Of a stretch of DNA of 21,258 bases, positions 14,190-21,241 are shown in pieces. The stretch lies in NCBI GenBank assembly GCA_002494645.1, contig DACE01000012.1, positions 1 through 21,258 of the forward strand, written 5' to 3'. A program made the position numbers and the translations under genes. Position 1 is the first letter of the stretch; each line of letters opens with the position of its first letter. The notes beneath the pieces were generated by a model. The model saw nothing but the letters and a program-made list of their open reading frames with translations, searched no databases and was not told where the DNA came from. This DNA comes from Euryarchaeota archaeon UBA256. GTDB taxonomy: Archaea; Thermoplasmatota; Poseidoniia; Poseidoniales; Poseidoniaceae.

Positions 14190-16706
14190 ATGCGACAACA
14201 GCGACGCTTCGTTCTTCTTGCGGTTTTGATGCAGGCGCTCATGGTCGGTGCTACCGCAGCACCCGTTGCAGACGGCATGAACCCGTACGGCGACACCACG
14301 AAAATGAATGCTGACCTTCTGCAGACCCTCGAAGACAGCGATGGCTCAACGTATGTTGAAGTCATCTTCCAACTCAATTCACCGATGACTGCAGAGGACC
14401 GTGAGGGTCTTGAAGCATACAGAATGGTATTGCTTGGCGAAGCACCATTGGTCGACGGTGGCTTAGTTGAAGGAACCCTCACGGACATGAGGAGTCTCTC
14501 GATGTGGGACCGCATCGAATACCTTGAACTGAACAAAGAACTGGATTTCTTCTATCTACCTTCCCAGTATGGAGGCATGGACCCCTCGAGTCTTGAAGAA
14601 GGCGAAGTGGGCATCATGATGCACGAAACAACGCACGTCGTGAAAGCAACCACCTCATGGGACCGAATTATTATCTCACCACAGGGAGATATAGAGTACG
14701 AAACCGACCTTTCATTCACTGAATGGGACGGCGACGGAACGGCAATCGTCGACCTTGATACAGGCGTTGATGCAGGACACCCTGATTTTGATTATCTCGA
14801 ACCTTGGGTTGGAGAGAAGGTCATATACTCTGCCAAATTTGATGGTATTCAATGGACTGAGACCCGTAACTCGGATACATCCTCTGGACACGGAACACAC
14901 GTCGGTGGGACCATTGCTGGCAACGGTGACGCTTCTGGTGGCCGTCGTGCGGGTGTGGCAAAGGGTGGTCAAATAGTCGCTCTAGGAACGGGTGACGGAG
15001 CCTCCATTTTCGCTGCCGAGCAAGGCCTTGAATGGACCTTTGCCCATTCCACACCTGGTCAAAACAACCACCACGTACGCGTTGTCTCCAACTCTTGGGG
15101 CACGGATGGCGATTACGACCCCAACGGTGTGATTGCACAACTCACAGACCGCTTGACCTACGAAAATGGGGTAGCAGTCATCTTTGCCGCCTCCAACTCA
15201 GGCGGCTCTGGCGGAGAATGTTCGGGTGGATTGAAGACCAATGTCTACGCAAATACGCCTTCAGCAATCTCAGTTGCAGCCCTTACCCACGACGGAACGG
15301 CAGTCACCTCGTTTTCATCTCGAGGTTGCATGAATCAACAGCATACTTGGCCCGATGTCGGAGCACCAGGCCGCGATATTTGGGCGACTGCTCCTCGTGG
15401 TACTGCCATTGACGCCTCAACTCGGCTGCAAGGCGACCTCTATTACATGGCCATCTCGGGCACCTCCATGGCAACACCCCACGTTGGTGGAATGGCGGGA
15501 CTGCTCATCAATGTTGCTCCATCATTGGGTGTTGCAGACTACCATCGGGAAGATCACGACTTCGGCAACAGCCTCGTAGGCGGAGATGGCACAGCCGCAT
15601 ACGGACAATTCGAAGATTGGGACACCGCCAATTACAGTCGAATTCACGAAGTTGAACTCATCTTGGAATTAACAGCAACCTATGAAGGCATGCAAAACTC
15701 CTGCGAAGATGGTAATTCAGATGATACGTGCAGCGATATTCCTTCCGAATGCTACGTCAGTGCAACGGGTGAATGCCACGACTGGCGCGTTGGACACGGT
15801 CTGACCGATACGGATGCAGCGGTCGCACTCGCACGCACCTTGCAATTGATGCGCGACCAAGACGGAGACGGTATGGTCGACCACCCAGAATACACCGTTT
15901 GGGATGCCTGGGAGATCTACGAGACCATGTTGGCAGAAACCACCGTGTCTCTCAGCACCGACCGCTTGGGGCATTCATGGAAGGGTGACTGGAACCACTT
16001 CAACAACGGTCAAACAGGAGCCGTCTATTACACCGAAGATTCTCACTACGTTTGGATTCCTAATGGAACTGAACGGCTCGAGGCTACCTTCAGTGCTACT
16101 GAATTTGAACTTGATAGCGGGCAAGCAGGCTCTCTTCAACTTGAAATTGACCTCGGTGAAGATGGAAGTAACGACGCGCAAGGACAAGGTTCCCGTGTTG
16201 CGGACACCTGGTATTACGACCTTGACGTTGACTCATCCGCATGGGGGCAATGGGCTCATTTCGATGTCACTGGGCAAGCTGTGACCCTCTTCGGCTTTAT
16301 CGACGACCCAGAATTTTTTGAGTCACGAATTCCTTACACCGTTGACGTCGTGCTTACTTTGGCCTTGAATGAGCCTGTGAATGTTCAATTTGACCAGCGT
16401 CCTGATTTCTATTCTGACTTGAATCCAATTGCGCCTTCAGAAGTGTATGATGAATCAATGGAAGGCATGCTCACCTATACCCGCGGCGCCTACGATCAAC
16501 AGGCTGTTGTCCAACTGATTCAACCCAAGAGCACAGGTGGTGGGGATGATGACAGTGGTTTCTTTGCTTCGATGGCCGATGCTATTCAAAACAATGCTTT
16601 GATCATCGTCTTCCTTCTGCTCATCGCCCTTGGAGTCGCTACCACAGTGATTGTGAAAAACCGCCCAGATGAAGAAAAGGTTCTGGTGGCTGAGCAGATC
16701 GAATGA
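14190..16706 (+). CDS. Membrane-anchored extracellular subtilisin-like serine protease (S8 family)
   Basis: 838 aa from ATG 14190. Order: signal peptide (about 7-25, ending in a TAAP-type site); an inhibitor-like propeptide region (about 35-130); and the S8 catalytic domain with D190 (L-D-T-G-V), H234 (S-G-H-G-T-H-V-G-G), oxyanion N336 (A-A-S-N-S-G-G) and S426 (G-T-S-M-A-T-P-H). The triad is complete and correctly ordered. An insertion of about 100 residues with four cysteines interrupts the domain before its closing helix. Directly after comes D-Q-D-G-D-G-M-V-D-H-P-E, a perfect EF-hand calcium loop. A beta-rich region, a membrane helix (about 792-812) and a short acidic tail end the protein. 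It is likely a calcium-stabilised ectoprotease for protein degradation or surface-protein processing. The frame extends to 14097, but that would precede the signal peptide by 31 residues. Confidence 0.93.
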   Translation: MRQQRRFVLLAVLMQALMVGATAAPVADGMNPYGDTTKMNADLLQTLEDSDGSTYVEVIFQLNSPMTAEDREGLEAYRMVLLGEAPLVDGGLVEGTLTDMRSLSMWDRIEYLELNKELDFFYLPSQYGGMDPSSLEEGEVGIMMHETTHVVKATTSWDRIIISPQGDIEYETDLSFTEWDGDGTAIVDLDTGVDAGHPDFDYLEPWVGEKVIYSAKFDGIQWTETRNSDTSSGHGTHVGGTIAGNGDASGGRRAGVAKGGQIVALGTGDGASIFAAEQGLEWTFAHSTPGQNNHHVRVVSNSWGTDGDYDPNGVIAQLTDRLTYENGVAVIFAASNSGGSGGECSGGLKTNVYANTPSAISVAALTHDGTAVTSFSSRGCMNQQHTWPDVGAPGRDIWATAPRGTAIDASTRLQGDLYYMAISGTSMATPHVGGMAGLLINVAPSLGVADYHREDHDFGNSLVGGDGTAAYGQFEDWDTANYSRIHEVELILELTATYEGMQNSCEDGNSDDTCSDIPSECYVSATGECHDWRVGHGLTDTDAAVALARTLQLMRDQDGDGMVDHPEYTVWDAWEIYETMLAETTVSLSTDRLGHSWKGDWNHFNNGQTGAVYYTEDSHYVWIPNGTERLEATFSATEFELDSGQAGSLQLEIDLGEDGSNDAQGQGSRVADTWYYDLDVDSSAWGQWAHFDVTGQAVTLFGFIDDPEFFESRIPYTVDVVLTLALNEPVNVQFDQRPDFYSDLNPIAPSEVYDESMEGMLTYTRGAYDQQAVVQLIQPKSTGGGDDDSGFFASMADAIQNNALIIVFLLLIALGVATTVIVKNRPDEEKVLVAEQIE

Positions 16707-16715
16707 ACGAGCTTG

Positions 16716-16730
16716 CCTTGCAGGTCAAGG
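16716..16730 (+). repeat. Short inverted repeat CCTTG/CAAGG after the subtilase gene
   Basis: A 5-base stem with a 5-base loop begins ten bases after the subtilase stop. It might help end transcription, but there is no T-run behind it. Confidence 0.2.
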
Positions 16731-16745
16731 GATGCGTTGATTGCA

Positions 16746-16753
16746 TTTATTTA
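16746..16753 (+). promoter_or_regulatory. TATA box of the DsrE-like gene
   Basis: TTTATTTA is centred 25 bases before ATG 16775, and no ribosome site is seen. This fits a leaderless transcript. Confidence 0.45.
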
Positions 16754-16774
16754 CCCGCCTCATAAGTAGCCCAT

Positions 16775-17128
16775 ATGCCTATGATGTTCATCCTCAATCA
16801 ACAGCCCTACGACGGAACTGATGTGACGTGGAATGCCCTGCGCCTCGCACGAAAACTTCATGGAGACGGGCATGAAGTACGAATCTTCCTCATGAACGAT
16901 TCAGTTGACCTTGCCAGAGATGGCATCTCTCCTCCAGAAGGTCACGAGGACATGGTTGAAATGCTTCGTGACCTGATCAACCGAGGGGTGGCTGTGAAAG
17001 TTTGCGGGACCTGTCAGAGTCGTTGTGGAATTCGTAAAGGCCAGCCCTACTACGATGAAGGATTGAAGTCAACCATGGCCGAATGCGCATCTTGGGTTGC
17101 CTCTTCTGAAAAAGTCATGACGTTTTGA
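16775..17128 (+). CDS. DsrE/DsrF-like sulfur-relay family protein
   Basis: 117 aa, cytoplasmic, normal length for the family. It has the DsrE Rossmann-like layout: MMFILNQQPYDGTDVTWNALRLARKL (first strand and helix), HEVRIFLMNDSVDLA, then the loop and helix MVEMLRDLINRGVAVKVCGTC. The family cysteine after the third strand is C77. It is followed by C80 and C84, giving C-x2-C-x3-C, with C104 further on. By family knowledge such proteins carry persulfide sulfur or act in thiol trafficking; no partner gene (DsrF/H, TusA) is nearby. It has its own promoter, so it is probably monocistronic. The start is the first of three closely spaced ATGs (16775, 16781, 16784). Confidence 0.82.
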   Translation: MPMMFILNQQPYDGTDVTWNALRLARKLHGDGHEVRIFLMNDSVDLARDGISPPEGHEDMVEMLRDLINRGVAVKVCGTCQSRCGIRKGQPYYDEGLKSTMAECASWVASSEKVMTF

Positions 17129-17135
17129 ATACACA

Positions 17136-17155
17136 CTTCATTCTATAGATTGAAG
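17136..17155. repeat. 20-bp near-palindrome after the DsrE-like gene
   Basis: CTTCAttCTATAGatTGAAG has matching ends (CTTCA/TGAAG) and a self-complementary CTATAG core, with two mismatched positions on each side. It starts eight bases after the stop. It may be a 3'-end hairpin or a protein-binding site. Confidence 0.3.
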
Positions 17156-17185
17156 CGACTCACCTTTGTATGACGGCTCTCATGT

Positions 17186-17217
17186 GGCTCTTCAGTATGT
17201 TATAATCTCCTGAAGCC
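17186..17217. repeat. Imperfect hairpin GGCT(CT)TCAG / CTGAAGCC
   Basis: Eight paired bases with a two-base bulge enclose a 14-base A/T-rich loop containing TTATAA. It lies in the 158-bp gap between the DsrE-like gene and the orphan gene. It could be a terminator of the former or a regulatory element of the latter. Confidence 0.3.
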
Positions 17218-17253
17218 CCAGTCATCGAGCACTACTATGGTCAATATGAGGCC

Positions 17254-17264
17254 ATTATTTATTA
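17254..17264 (+). promoter_or_regulatory. TATA box of the orphan 266-aa gene
   Basis: ATTATTTATTA is centred about 28 bases before ATG 17287, supporting both the start and a leaderless transcript. Confidence 0.45.
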
Positions 17265-17286
17265 TGAGTCGAAGGAATATTGCGCC

Positions 17287-18087
17287 ATGGTTCGCATAAC
17301 ACCTTTTGGACATCTACCTCTTCTGCCTCATATTGATACAAACAGAATCAATGCAGTCCTGCGGGCCTTACATTGGTGTGAAACGCTCCTTGAATCGACG
17401 CTCTGGACGCCCGCGACAGATGGAACAAGCATGTCACTTCAACGTACGATGAATGGACAACGGATTGAACTATTCCCACTCGAAGCTGCCTTGATGGACC
17501 TTGGAATGAATTCACAATTCCAAACAGGTCACCTACCCATTCGTCTTAACGCTGGCAATGCCTGTGTTCGTTCCCTCAATACTCGACCTCGCCCCTTGCA
17601 CACCGACATGATTGCCAGTATGATCTTGCTCCTTGGTACTTCTGAGGTTGACCCTGTTGCCGTCCCGCGAACGCTGCGCTCAATATTGACTGCAGAACAG
17701 AGGGCTTCTCTGCCTCCCCCACGACGCCGTGAACCCTATGTCGCAGGACGACCTTCAACATCGGGACGAGAATTTCTTCCGGAATCTCAAGTTTTGGAAT
17801 TATCGGCCCAACATCAAAATGTTGTCTTTACCATTCAATTTGAAATGCGCAATGGCAATCTCCGCAACATGATTGCGCGAGAAGAAGTTTTGATGGAGAC
17901 AAAGGAAGACAATGGCAGTCCTCAAGTCACCAGTGCTGGAATGTCCTACAATCCTTCGGACTATCATCTCAAAACCGTCTTTGACATGCAAAGAGAAGGA
18001 TACAGGAATATCGCAACGGACCGGGTCACCAAAATCACCATTGGCGGTCATACCTACAGCACAGCGTCTGCGCAAGATGACGCATGA
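17287..18087 (+). CDS. Hypothetical protein, no recognised family
   Basis: 266 aa. I do not recognise it. There is no signal peptide or membrane segment, so it is presumably cytoplasmic. The N-terminal part (1-130) is mixed helix and strand, with an LHWCETLLE helix and a hydrophobic MIASMILLL helix. A basic proline-rich linker (about 139-155, PPPRRREP) leads to a C-terminal part with alternating strands (VVFTIQFEM) and ending in a short KITIGGHTYS hairpin. Two-domain architecture is inferred. Length, codon use and the promoter ahead of it argue for a real gene. It is convergent with the DUF1295 gene, 59 bases apart. Confidence 0.65.
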   Translation: MVRITPFGHLPLLPHIDTNRINAVLRALHWCETLLESTLWTPATDGTSMSLQRTMNGQRIELFPLEAALMDLGMNSQFQTGHLPIRLNAGNACVRSLNTRPRPLHTDMIASMILLLGTSEVDPVAVPRTLRSILTAEQRASLPPPRRREPYVAGRPSTSGREFLPESQVLELSAQHQNVVFTIQFEMRNGNLRNMIAREEVLMETKEDNGSPQVTSAGMSYNPSDYHLKTVFDMQREGYRNIATDRVTKITIGGHTYSTASAQDDA

Positions 18088-18146
18088 TAATTTCCCGAAA
18101 CTTGGGATACGTGAACATATTTTACAAGTTGAATTTGAATCTGAAC

Positions 18147-19046
18147 TTATGCTTGTTTCCTCAACCGTGGGAGAAGAGCAGGGGTTCGAATCCGATAGTT
18201 CTGATATTCTTCATCATCTCCCCACTTCTCTAAAGCACGTTTATCGAGTATTGGGATGCCACTCACATTCGTTAACAGGACATAAATGAAGAGAGGCGAT
18301 ATCCAGGCTACTCGTTCCAAACCTGTAAAGCAAGAGAATCCGAACAAGGCGATTCCGGTCCAAAGGAGAATTTCTCCGAAGTAGTTGGGATGCCTCGAGT
18401 ACGACCACAAACCGCTATCAATCCATTTGCGCTTGTTTTGTGCGTCTCTATTGAACACTGTTTTTTGTTGATCCGCCACGACTTCAATTCCAAATCCGAG
18501 CAGCCAGATCGACAACCCAAGACCGTCCCAAATTCCTAACGCAGGGGCTGGACCCGATTGGCTATTGATCACAATAACTACGATCAATGTTAGGAACACC
18601 CACAACCCTTGGAGAGTCCATGGTACAAGAAATCGAATCGGTGATGTCTTGAGTTTGTCAAAACGCCCATCTTTTCCAGTTCGGTGAATTCGAAAATAAA
18701 GAAAACTTGACAGGCGTAGCGACCAAATGACAACAAGAATACTGATCATCAATTCTCTTGGACTTGGGGGTTCGGATTGAGCCCCAGCCCAAAGGCTGAA
18801 TCCAACTACTGTAAGGAAGGTTAAGCCGCCTACTATGTCGTAGAAGCGTTCAGTTTTTCCGATTGAGGCTGGTATCCATGCAACCCATTGCATGCCGATA
18901 CAAATCACTGCACAATAGAATACAGCAGAATATTCATTCAACATGACTGAATTGCTTCCAACCGCACGAATCATCAGAAAGAGAATCAAAAAAGCGATCG
19001 ATACAACAATTGTCGTTAATCGTAAATCTTGACGAGTAGTATCCAT
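18147..19046 (-). CDS. DUF1295-family membrane protein (steroid 5-alpha-reductase-like fold)
   Basis: 299 aa from ATG 19046. There are about seven hydrophobic helices spread over the length. The family signature is clear: A-D-Q-Q-K (191-195), then W-I-D-S-G-L-W-S-Y-S-R-H-P-N-Y-F-G-E (to 225) followed by a hydrophobic helix and a C-terminal W-G-D-D-E-E-Y-Q-N-Y. Members of this superfamily reduce or methylate lipophilic substrates in the membrane with NADPH or SAM; for DUF1295 itself the substrate is not established. The frame runs up to 19154, but the first 36 residues lack family character. ATG 19046 has AGGCGAT nearby, and an A/T-rich TTATTAACAATA lies about 30 bases upstream. ATG 19073 is an alternative. 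Confidence 0.85.
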   Translation of the reverse strand: MDTTRQDLRLTTIVVSIAFLILFLMIRAVGSNSVMLNEYSAVFYCAVICIGMQWVAWIPASIGKTERFYDIVGGLTFLTVVGFSLWAGAQSEPPSPRELMISILVVIWSLRLSSFLYFRIHRTGKDGRFDKLKTSPIRFLVPWTLQGLWVFLTLIVVIVINSQSGPAPALGIWDGLGLSIWLLGFGIEVVADQQKTVFNRDAQNKRKWIDSGLWSYSRHPNYFGEILLWTGIALFGFSCFTGLERVAWISPLFIYVLLTNVSGIPILDKRALEKWGDDEEYQNYRIRTPALLPRLRKQA

Positions 19047-19295
19047 CGCTATCGCCTTTTCGAGCATCCTCATATTGTTAATAATTCTGCTTAAGAGAAG
19101 CGGTAGACCGCTCGTCGCAACGATTAGAGAACCCCTTGTGCATGAAATAGACATTCACAACGCTACCGAAGCGATAGACGTGTCATCGAAGGGTATTCAG
19201 AGGGTAAATCACGACTTGCGCCAGCAGTTAACACAAAGAGTGATGTGTTCGTGTTCTGAACCGTACTGCGCAGAACTGAGGGAACGGCGTTAATT

Positions 19296-19312
19296 GAGTG
19301 CTCGTACCGGGA
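19296..19312 (+). repeat. Direct repeat copy 1, GAGTGCTCGTACCGGGA
   Basis: This 17-base sequence recurs exactly and in the same orientation at 21242-21258, 1946 bases away. The base on the left differs (T here, A there) and the upstream flanks are not alike, so the left boundary is sharp. It lies 124 bases before the lipoprotein start. Confidence 0.8.
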
Positions 19313-19390
19313 AAATCGATGTTTCTTACGTATCTCGGGGAATTATAGGGTCAAATGGGATATACCCTTTGCTATTCGCAAATTCATGTT

Positions 19391-19402
19391 TTATCTAGAT
19401 AA
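19391..19402. promoter_or_regulatory. 12-bp perfect palindrome TTATCTAGATAA, candidate operator
   Basis: It is self-complementary over all 12 bases and sits 35 bases before the lipoprotein ATG, where a TATA box or a regulator site is expected. It may be a dimeric regulator site overlapping the promoter. With this A/T-rich background the chance of a random occurrence is not negligible. Confidence 0.3.
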
Positions 19403-19436
19403 TAGAGATAACAGCCGTGTCTTCAGACAGAAATCC

Positions 19437-21131
19437 ATGAAAATGTTTCATGCGACTCTTTTTTCGTTTCTTCTGTTAACAATTTCTTTAGCTGGGTGTT
19501 TAGAATCAAGCGAAGATCAGGGTATTCCTTCCTCAGAATACGAAGATAATATTGCCTCTTTAGAAGAGGAAATTGAATTGCTTAATAATGAAATTGAAAA
19601 TAAAAATAGTGAGATTGCTTCCCATCTCAATCAAATAGAATCTCTTAATTCAGAAATTTCATCCCTCAAAGCAAACATTGCTTCTCTTAATTTGGAAATT
19701 GCTTCTCTACATGCGAACAATGATTCAGCAGTGAACGACAGTAAAATCTCAGAATTGGAGGATTTAAATCGAGATTTAAACCTAACAATCGTCAGTTTAA
19801 ATGCACAGATTTTGGAATACCAACAAGCTTTGTCAGATAGAGATCAAAGCATCAGTGATTATATCGAACTTCTTGGTGGCTTACAATCCGAGAATACAAA
19901 TCTCACGAATGAAATCTTGGAACTCAACTCATTGATTCAGAACATGCAATCCACAATTGACGAACTCCAATCAGCCTTGTATCCATATTCTTGTCCATTG
20001 GGGAGTGTACTCTCAAAAGTTTCAATTCCATCGATTTATGCTAATCCAGGCGTTGTTTTCTCTAATGTTTCAAATTATGAAGACCATAACCCTCAATCGA
20101 TACAATACCAAGTTACACTCAACGGCACTCCACTCGAAGGCTGCGAAGTTCGATTTGAAATAGAGGAAGATCATGGTTGGTTTTTCCCTGCTAACAGACA
20201 GACGAATTCAGAAGGTATGATATACGGATATTGGACAGCGGGGCGAATCATCGGAGAACAAAATATGAGCGCATACATTACATGGCCAACTGGTGAGAAA
20301 ATGTACCAAAATATCTCAGGTGAGGTTACTGACGTTCGACTCATTGCAGCTTCAATTTGGTCAAGATATCAATTCAGTGGAGAATTTGATGAATTTAGTA
20401 TTCGTGCTACTCCTGGCACTGGGCCTCGGGGCACGTATTATTCAACAATCAACTGGAAGGGTTCTTATGGTGGAATTCAGTTTAACAACGCAGATACTAC
20501 GACAGTAATATTTTCAACTTGGGATACTAATGGGAGAGATGCTGAAATCACTGATAACGGTTCATGCAACCAAATAGTTGGCTTCTCGGGAGAAGGGACT
20601 GGAGTTAGTTGTCGGCTAAAATTTCCTCCCAGTCAATATGGAGCAATAACGGGTCTTCCAGATGATTACATGCTTGTTACAGGGCATACATACCAAACTT
20701 CGATACAGATTCAGGATTGTGGAACAAACTGTCAATCTTACACTTTCATGTTTGAAGATATTACTCGTGGTTTTGGGCCAATTAGTCTAGGTACTCAAGA
20801 GTACAAATCAGACTCAGTTAATGATAGAGCATCTAGTTTCGTTGAAGATTTTTACCGACAAGGAAACTGTGTAACAGGATATCAAGGAGAATCTGCAGAG
20901 CGTTCTGTTTTGTATCATGATATTAGGGCCAGAGTGAATGGTGTGAATGAAAGTAGCACGCTGGATACATTTAATGCAATTTATGATGGATGGGACGAAG
21001 AAATCTGTTCAAATTACTTCTCAGAAAGAACCGAGTCAGGAATTTTTCTTTCCAGCGGAGGAGATCGATTTGTCGGACCACCAATCATTGCTGGCGATTC
21101 AAATTTCCCAGGCTACAGGCCTATAGTTTAG
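19437..21131 (+). CDS. Coiled-coil surface lipoprotein with Ig-like and DUF3472-like domains
   Basis: 564 aa from ATG 19437. Order: signal peptide with lipobox L-A-G-C21; a long coiled coil (about 39-182) starting with eight unbroken heptads, each opening with isoleucine; an Ig-like fold of the Big_1/invasin kind (about 219-285, with VTLNGTPLEGCEVRF and TNSEGMIYGYW); then a DUF3472-like domain (about 300-461, with YGGIQFNN, VIFSTWDTNGRD, GEGTGVSCRLKFP, Y-x-T-S-I-Q, and ISLGTQEYK); and a Cys-containing C-terminal region. It looks like a lipid-anchored stalk presenting a carbohydrate-recognition or processing head; DUF3472 function is not established. The gene is clearly A/T-richer than its neighbours and is bracketed by the 17-bp direct repeats. 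An in-frame ATG at 19386 would put 17 charged residues before the signal peptide. Confidence 0.85.
   Translation: MKMFHATLFSFLLLTISLAGCLESSEDQGIPSSEYEDNIASLEEEIELLNNEIENKNSEIASHLNQIESLNSEISSLKANIASLNLEIASLHANNDSAVNDSKISELEDLNRDLNLTIVSLNAQILEYQQALSDRDQSISDYIELLGGLQSENTNLTNEILELNSLIQNMQSTIDELQSALYPYSCPLGSVLSKVSIPSIYANPGVVFSNVSNYEDHNPQSIQYQVTLNGTPLEGCEVRFEIEEDHGWFFPANRQTNSEGMIYGYWTAGRIIGEQNMSAYITWPTGEKMYQNISGEVTDVRLIAASIWSRYQFSGEFDEFSIRATPGTGPRGTYYSTINWKGSYGGIQFNNADTTTVIFSTWDTNGRDAEITDNGSCNQIVGFSGEGTGVSCRLKFPPSQYGAITGLPDDYMLVTGHTYQTSIQIQDCGTNCQSYTFMFEDITRGFGPISLGTQEYKSDSVNDRASSFVEDFYRQGNCVTGYQGESAERSVLYHDIRARVNGVNESSTLDTFNAIYDGWDEEICSNYFSERTESGIFLSSGGDRFVGPPIIAGDSNFPGYRPIV
19551..19718 (+). repeat. 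Eight imperfect tandem 21-base units encoding Ile-led heptads
   Basis: Eight consecutive seven-residue units all begin with Ile, for example IASLEEE, IESLNSE, ISSLKAN and IASLNLE. Six have Leu at position four, the classic a/d core; the other two have Lys and His there. At DNA level the units share ATTGCTTCTCT-like runs, which suggests growth by unit duplication. Confidence 0.75.
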
Positions 21132-21241
21132 GGCTACGCATCCCCAGATGTAGCTTGAAGAGGTTATTGAAAACCTAGGACTTAGAATCAGTTTCAAATT
21201 TGTTTTTGTAGGATTTTGGTTACCAACCAATTCCAGAAAGA

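Larger units (their letters stand above)
19047..19436. other. 390-bp intergenic region holding two promoters and the first direct repeat
   Basis: No credible gene is seen here. The left part should contain the promoter of the minus-strand DUF1295 gene (A/T-rich 19073-19087). The middle contains an 8-bp palindrome CTGCGCAG (19266-19273) and the 17-bp repeat (19296-19312). The right part holds TATA-like runs (GATATA near 19360, TTTTATCT near 19389), a 12-bp palindrome and the lipoprotein start. Base composition becomes markedly A/T-richer from about 19320 onward. Confidence 0.5.

Noticed and set aside
18088..18146. TTCCC/GGGA and ACAAG/CTTGT pairings between the convergent genes
   Set aside because: The stems are only 4-5 bases and lack a T-run, so they are not distinguishable from chance.
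18181..18198. GGTTCGAATCC-like stretch resembling a tRNA T-loop
   Set aside because: It lies inside the DUF1295 coding sequence, the T-stem mispairs, and there is no acceptor, D or anticodon arm in register.
19075..19293. A 72-codon plus-strand frame between the DUF1295 gene and the first repeat
   Set aside because: It starts inside the promoter and possible 5' extension of the minus gene, has no ribosome site or suitable TATA box, and shows no family features.
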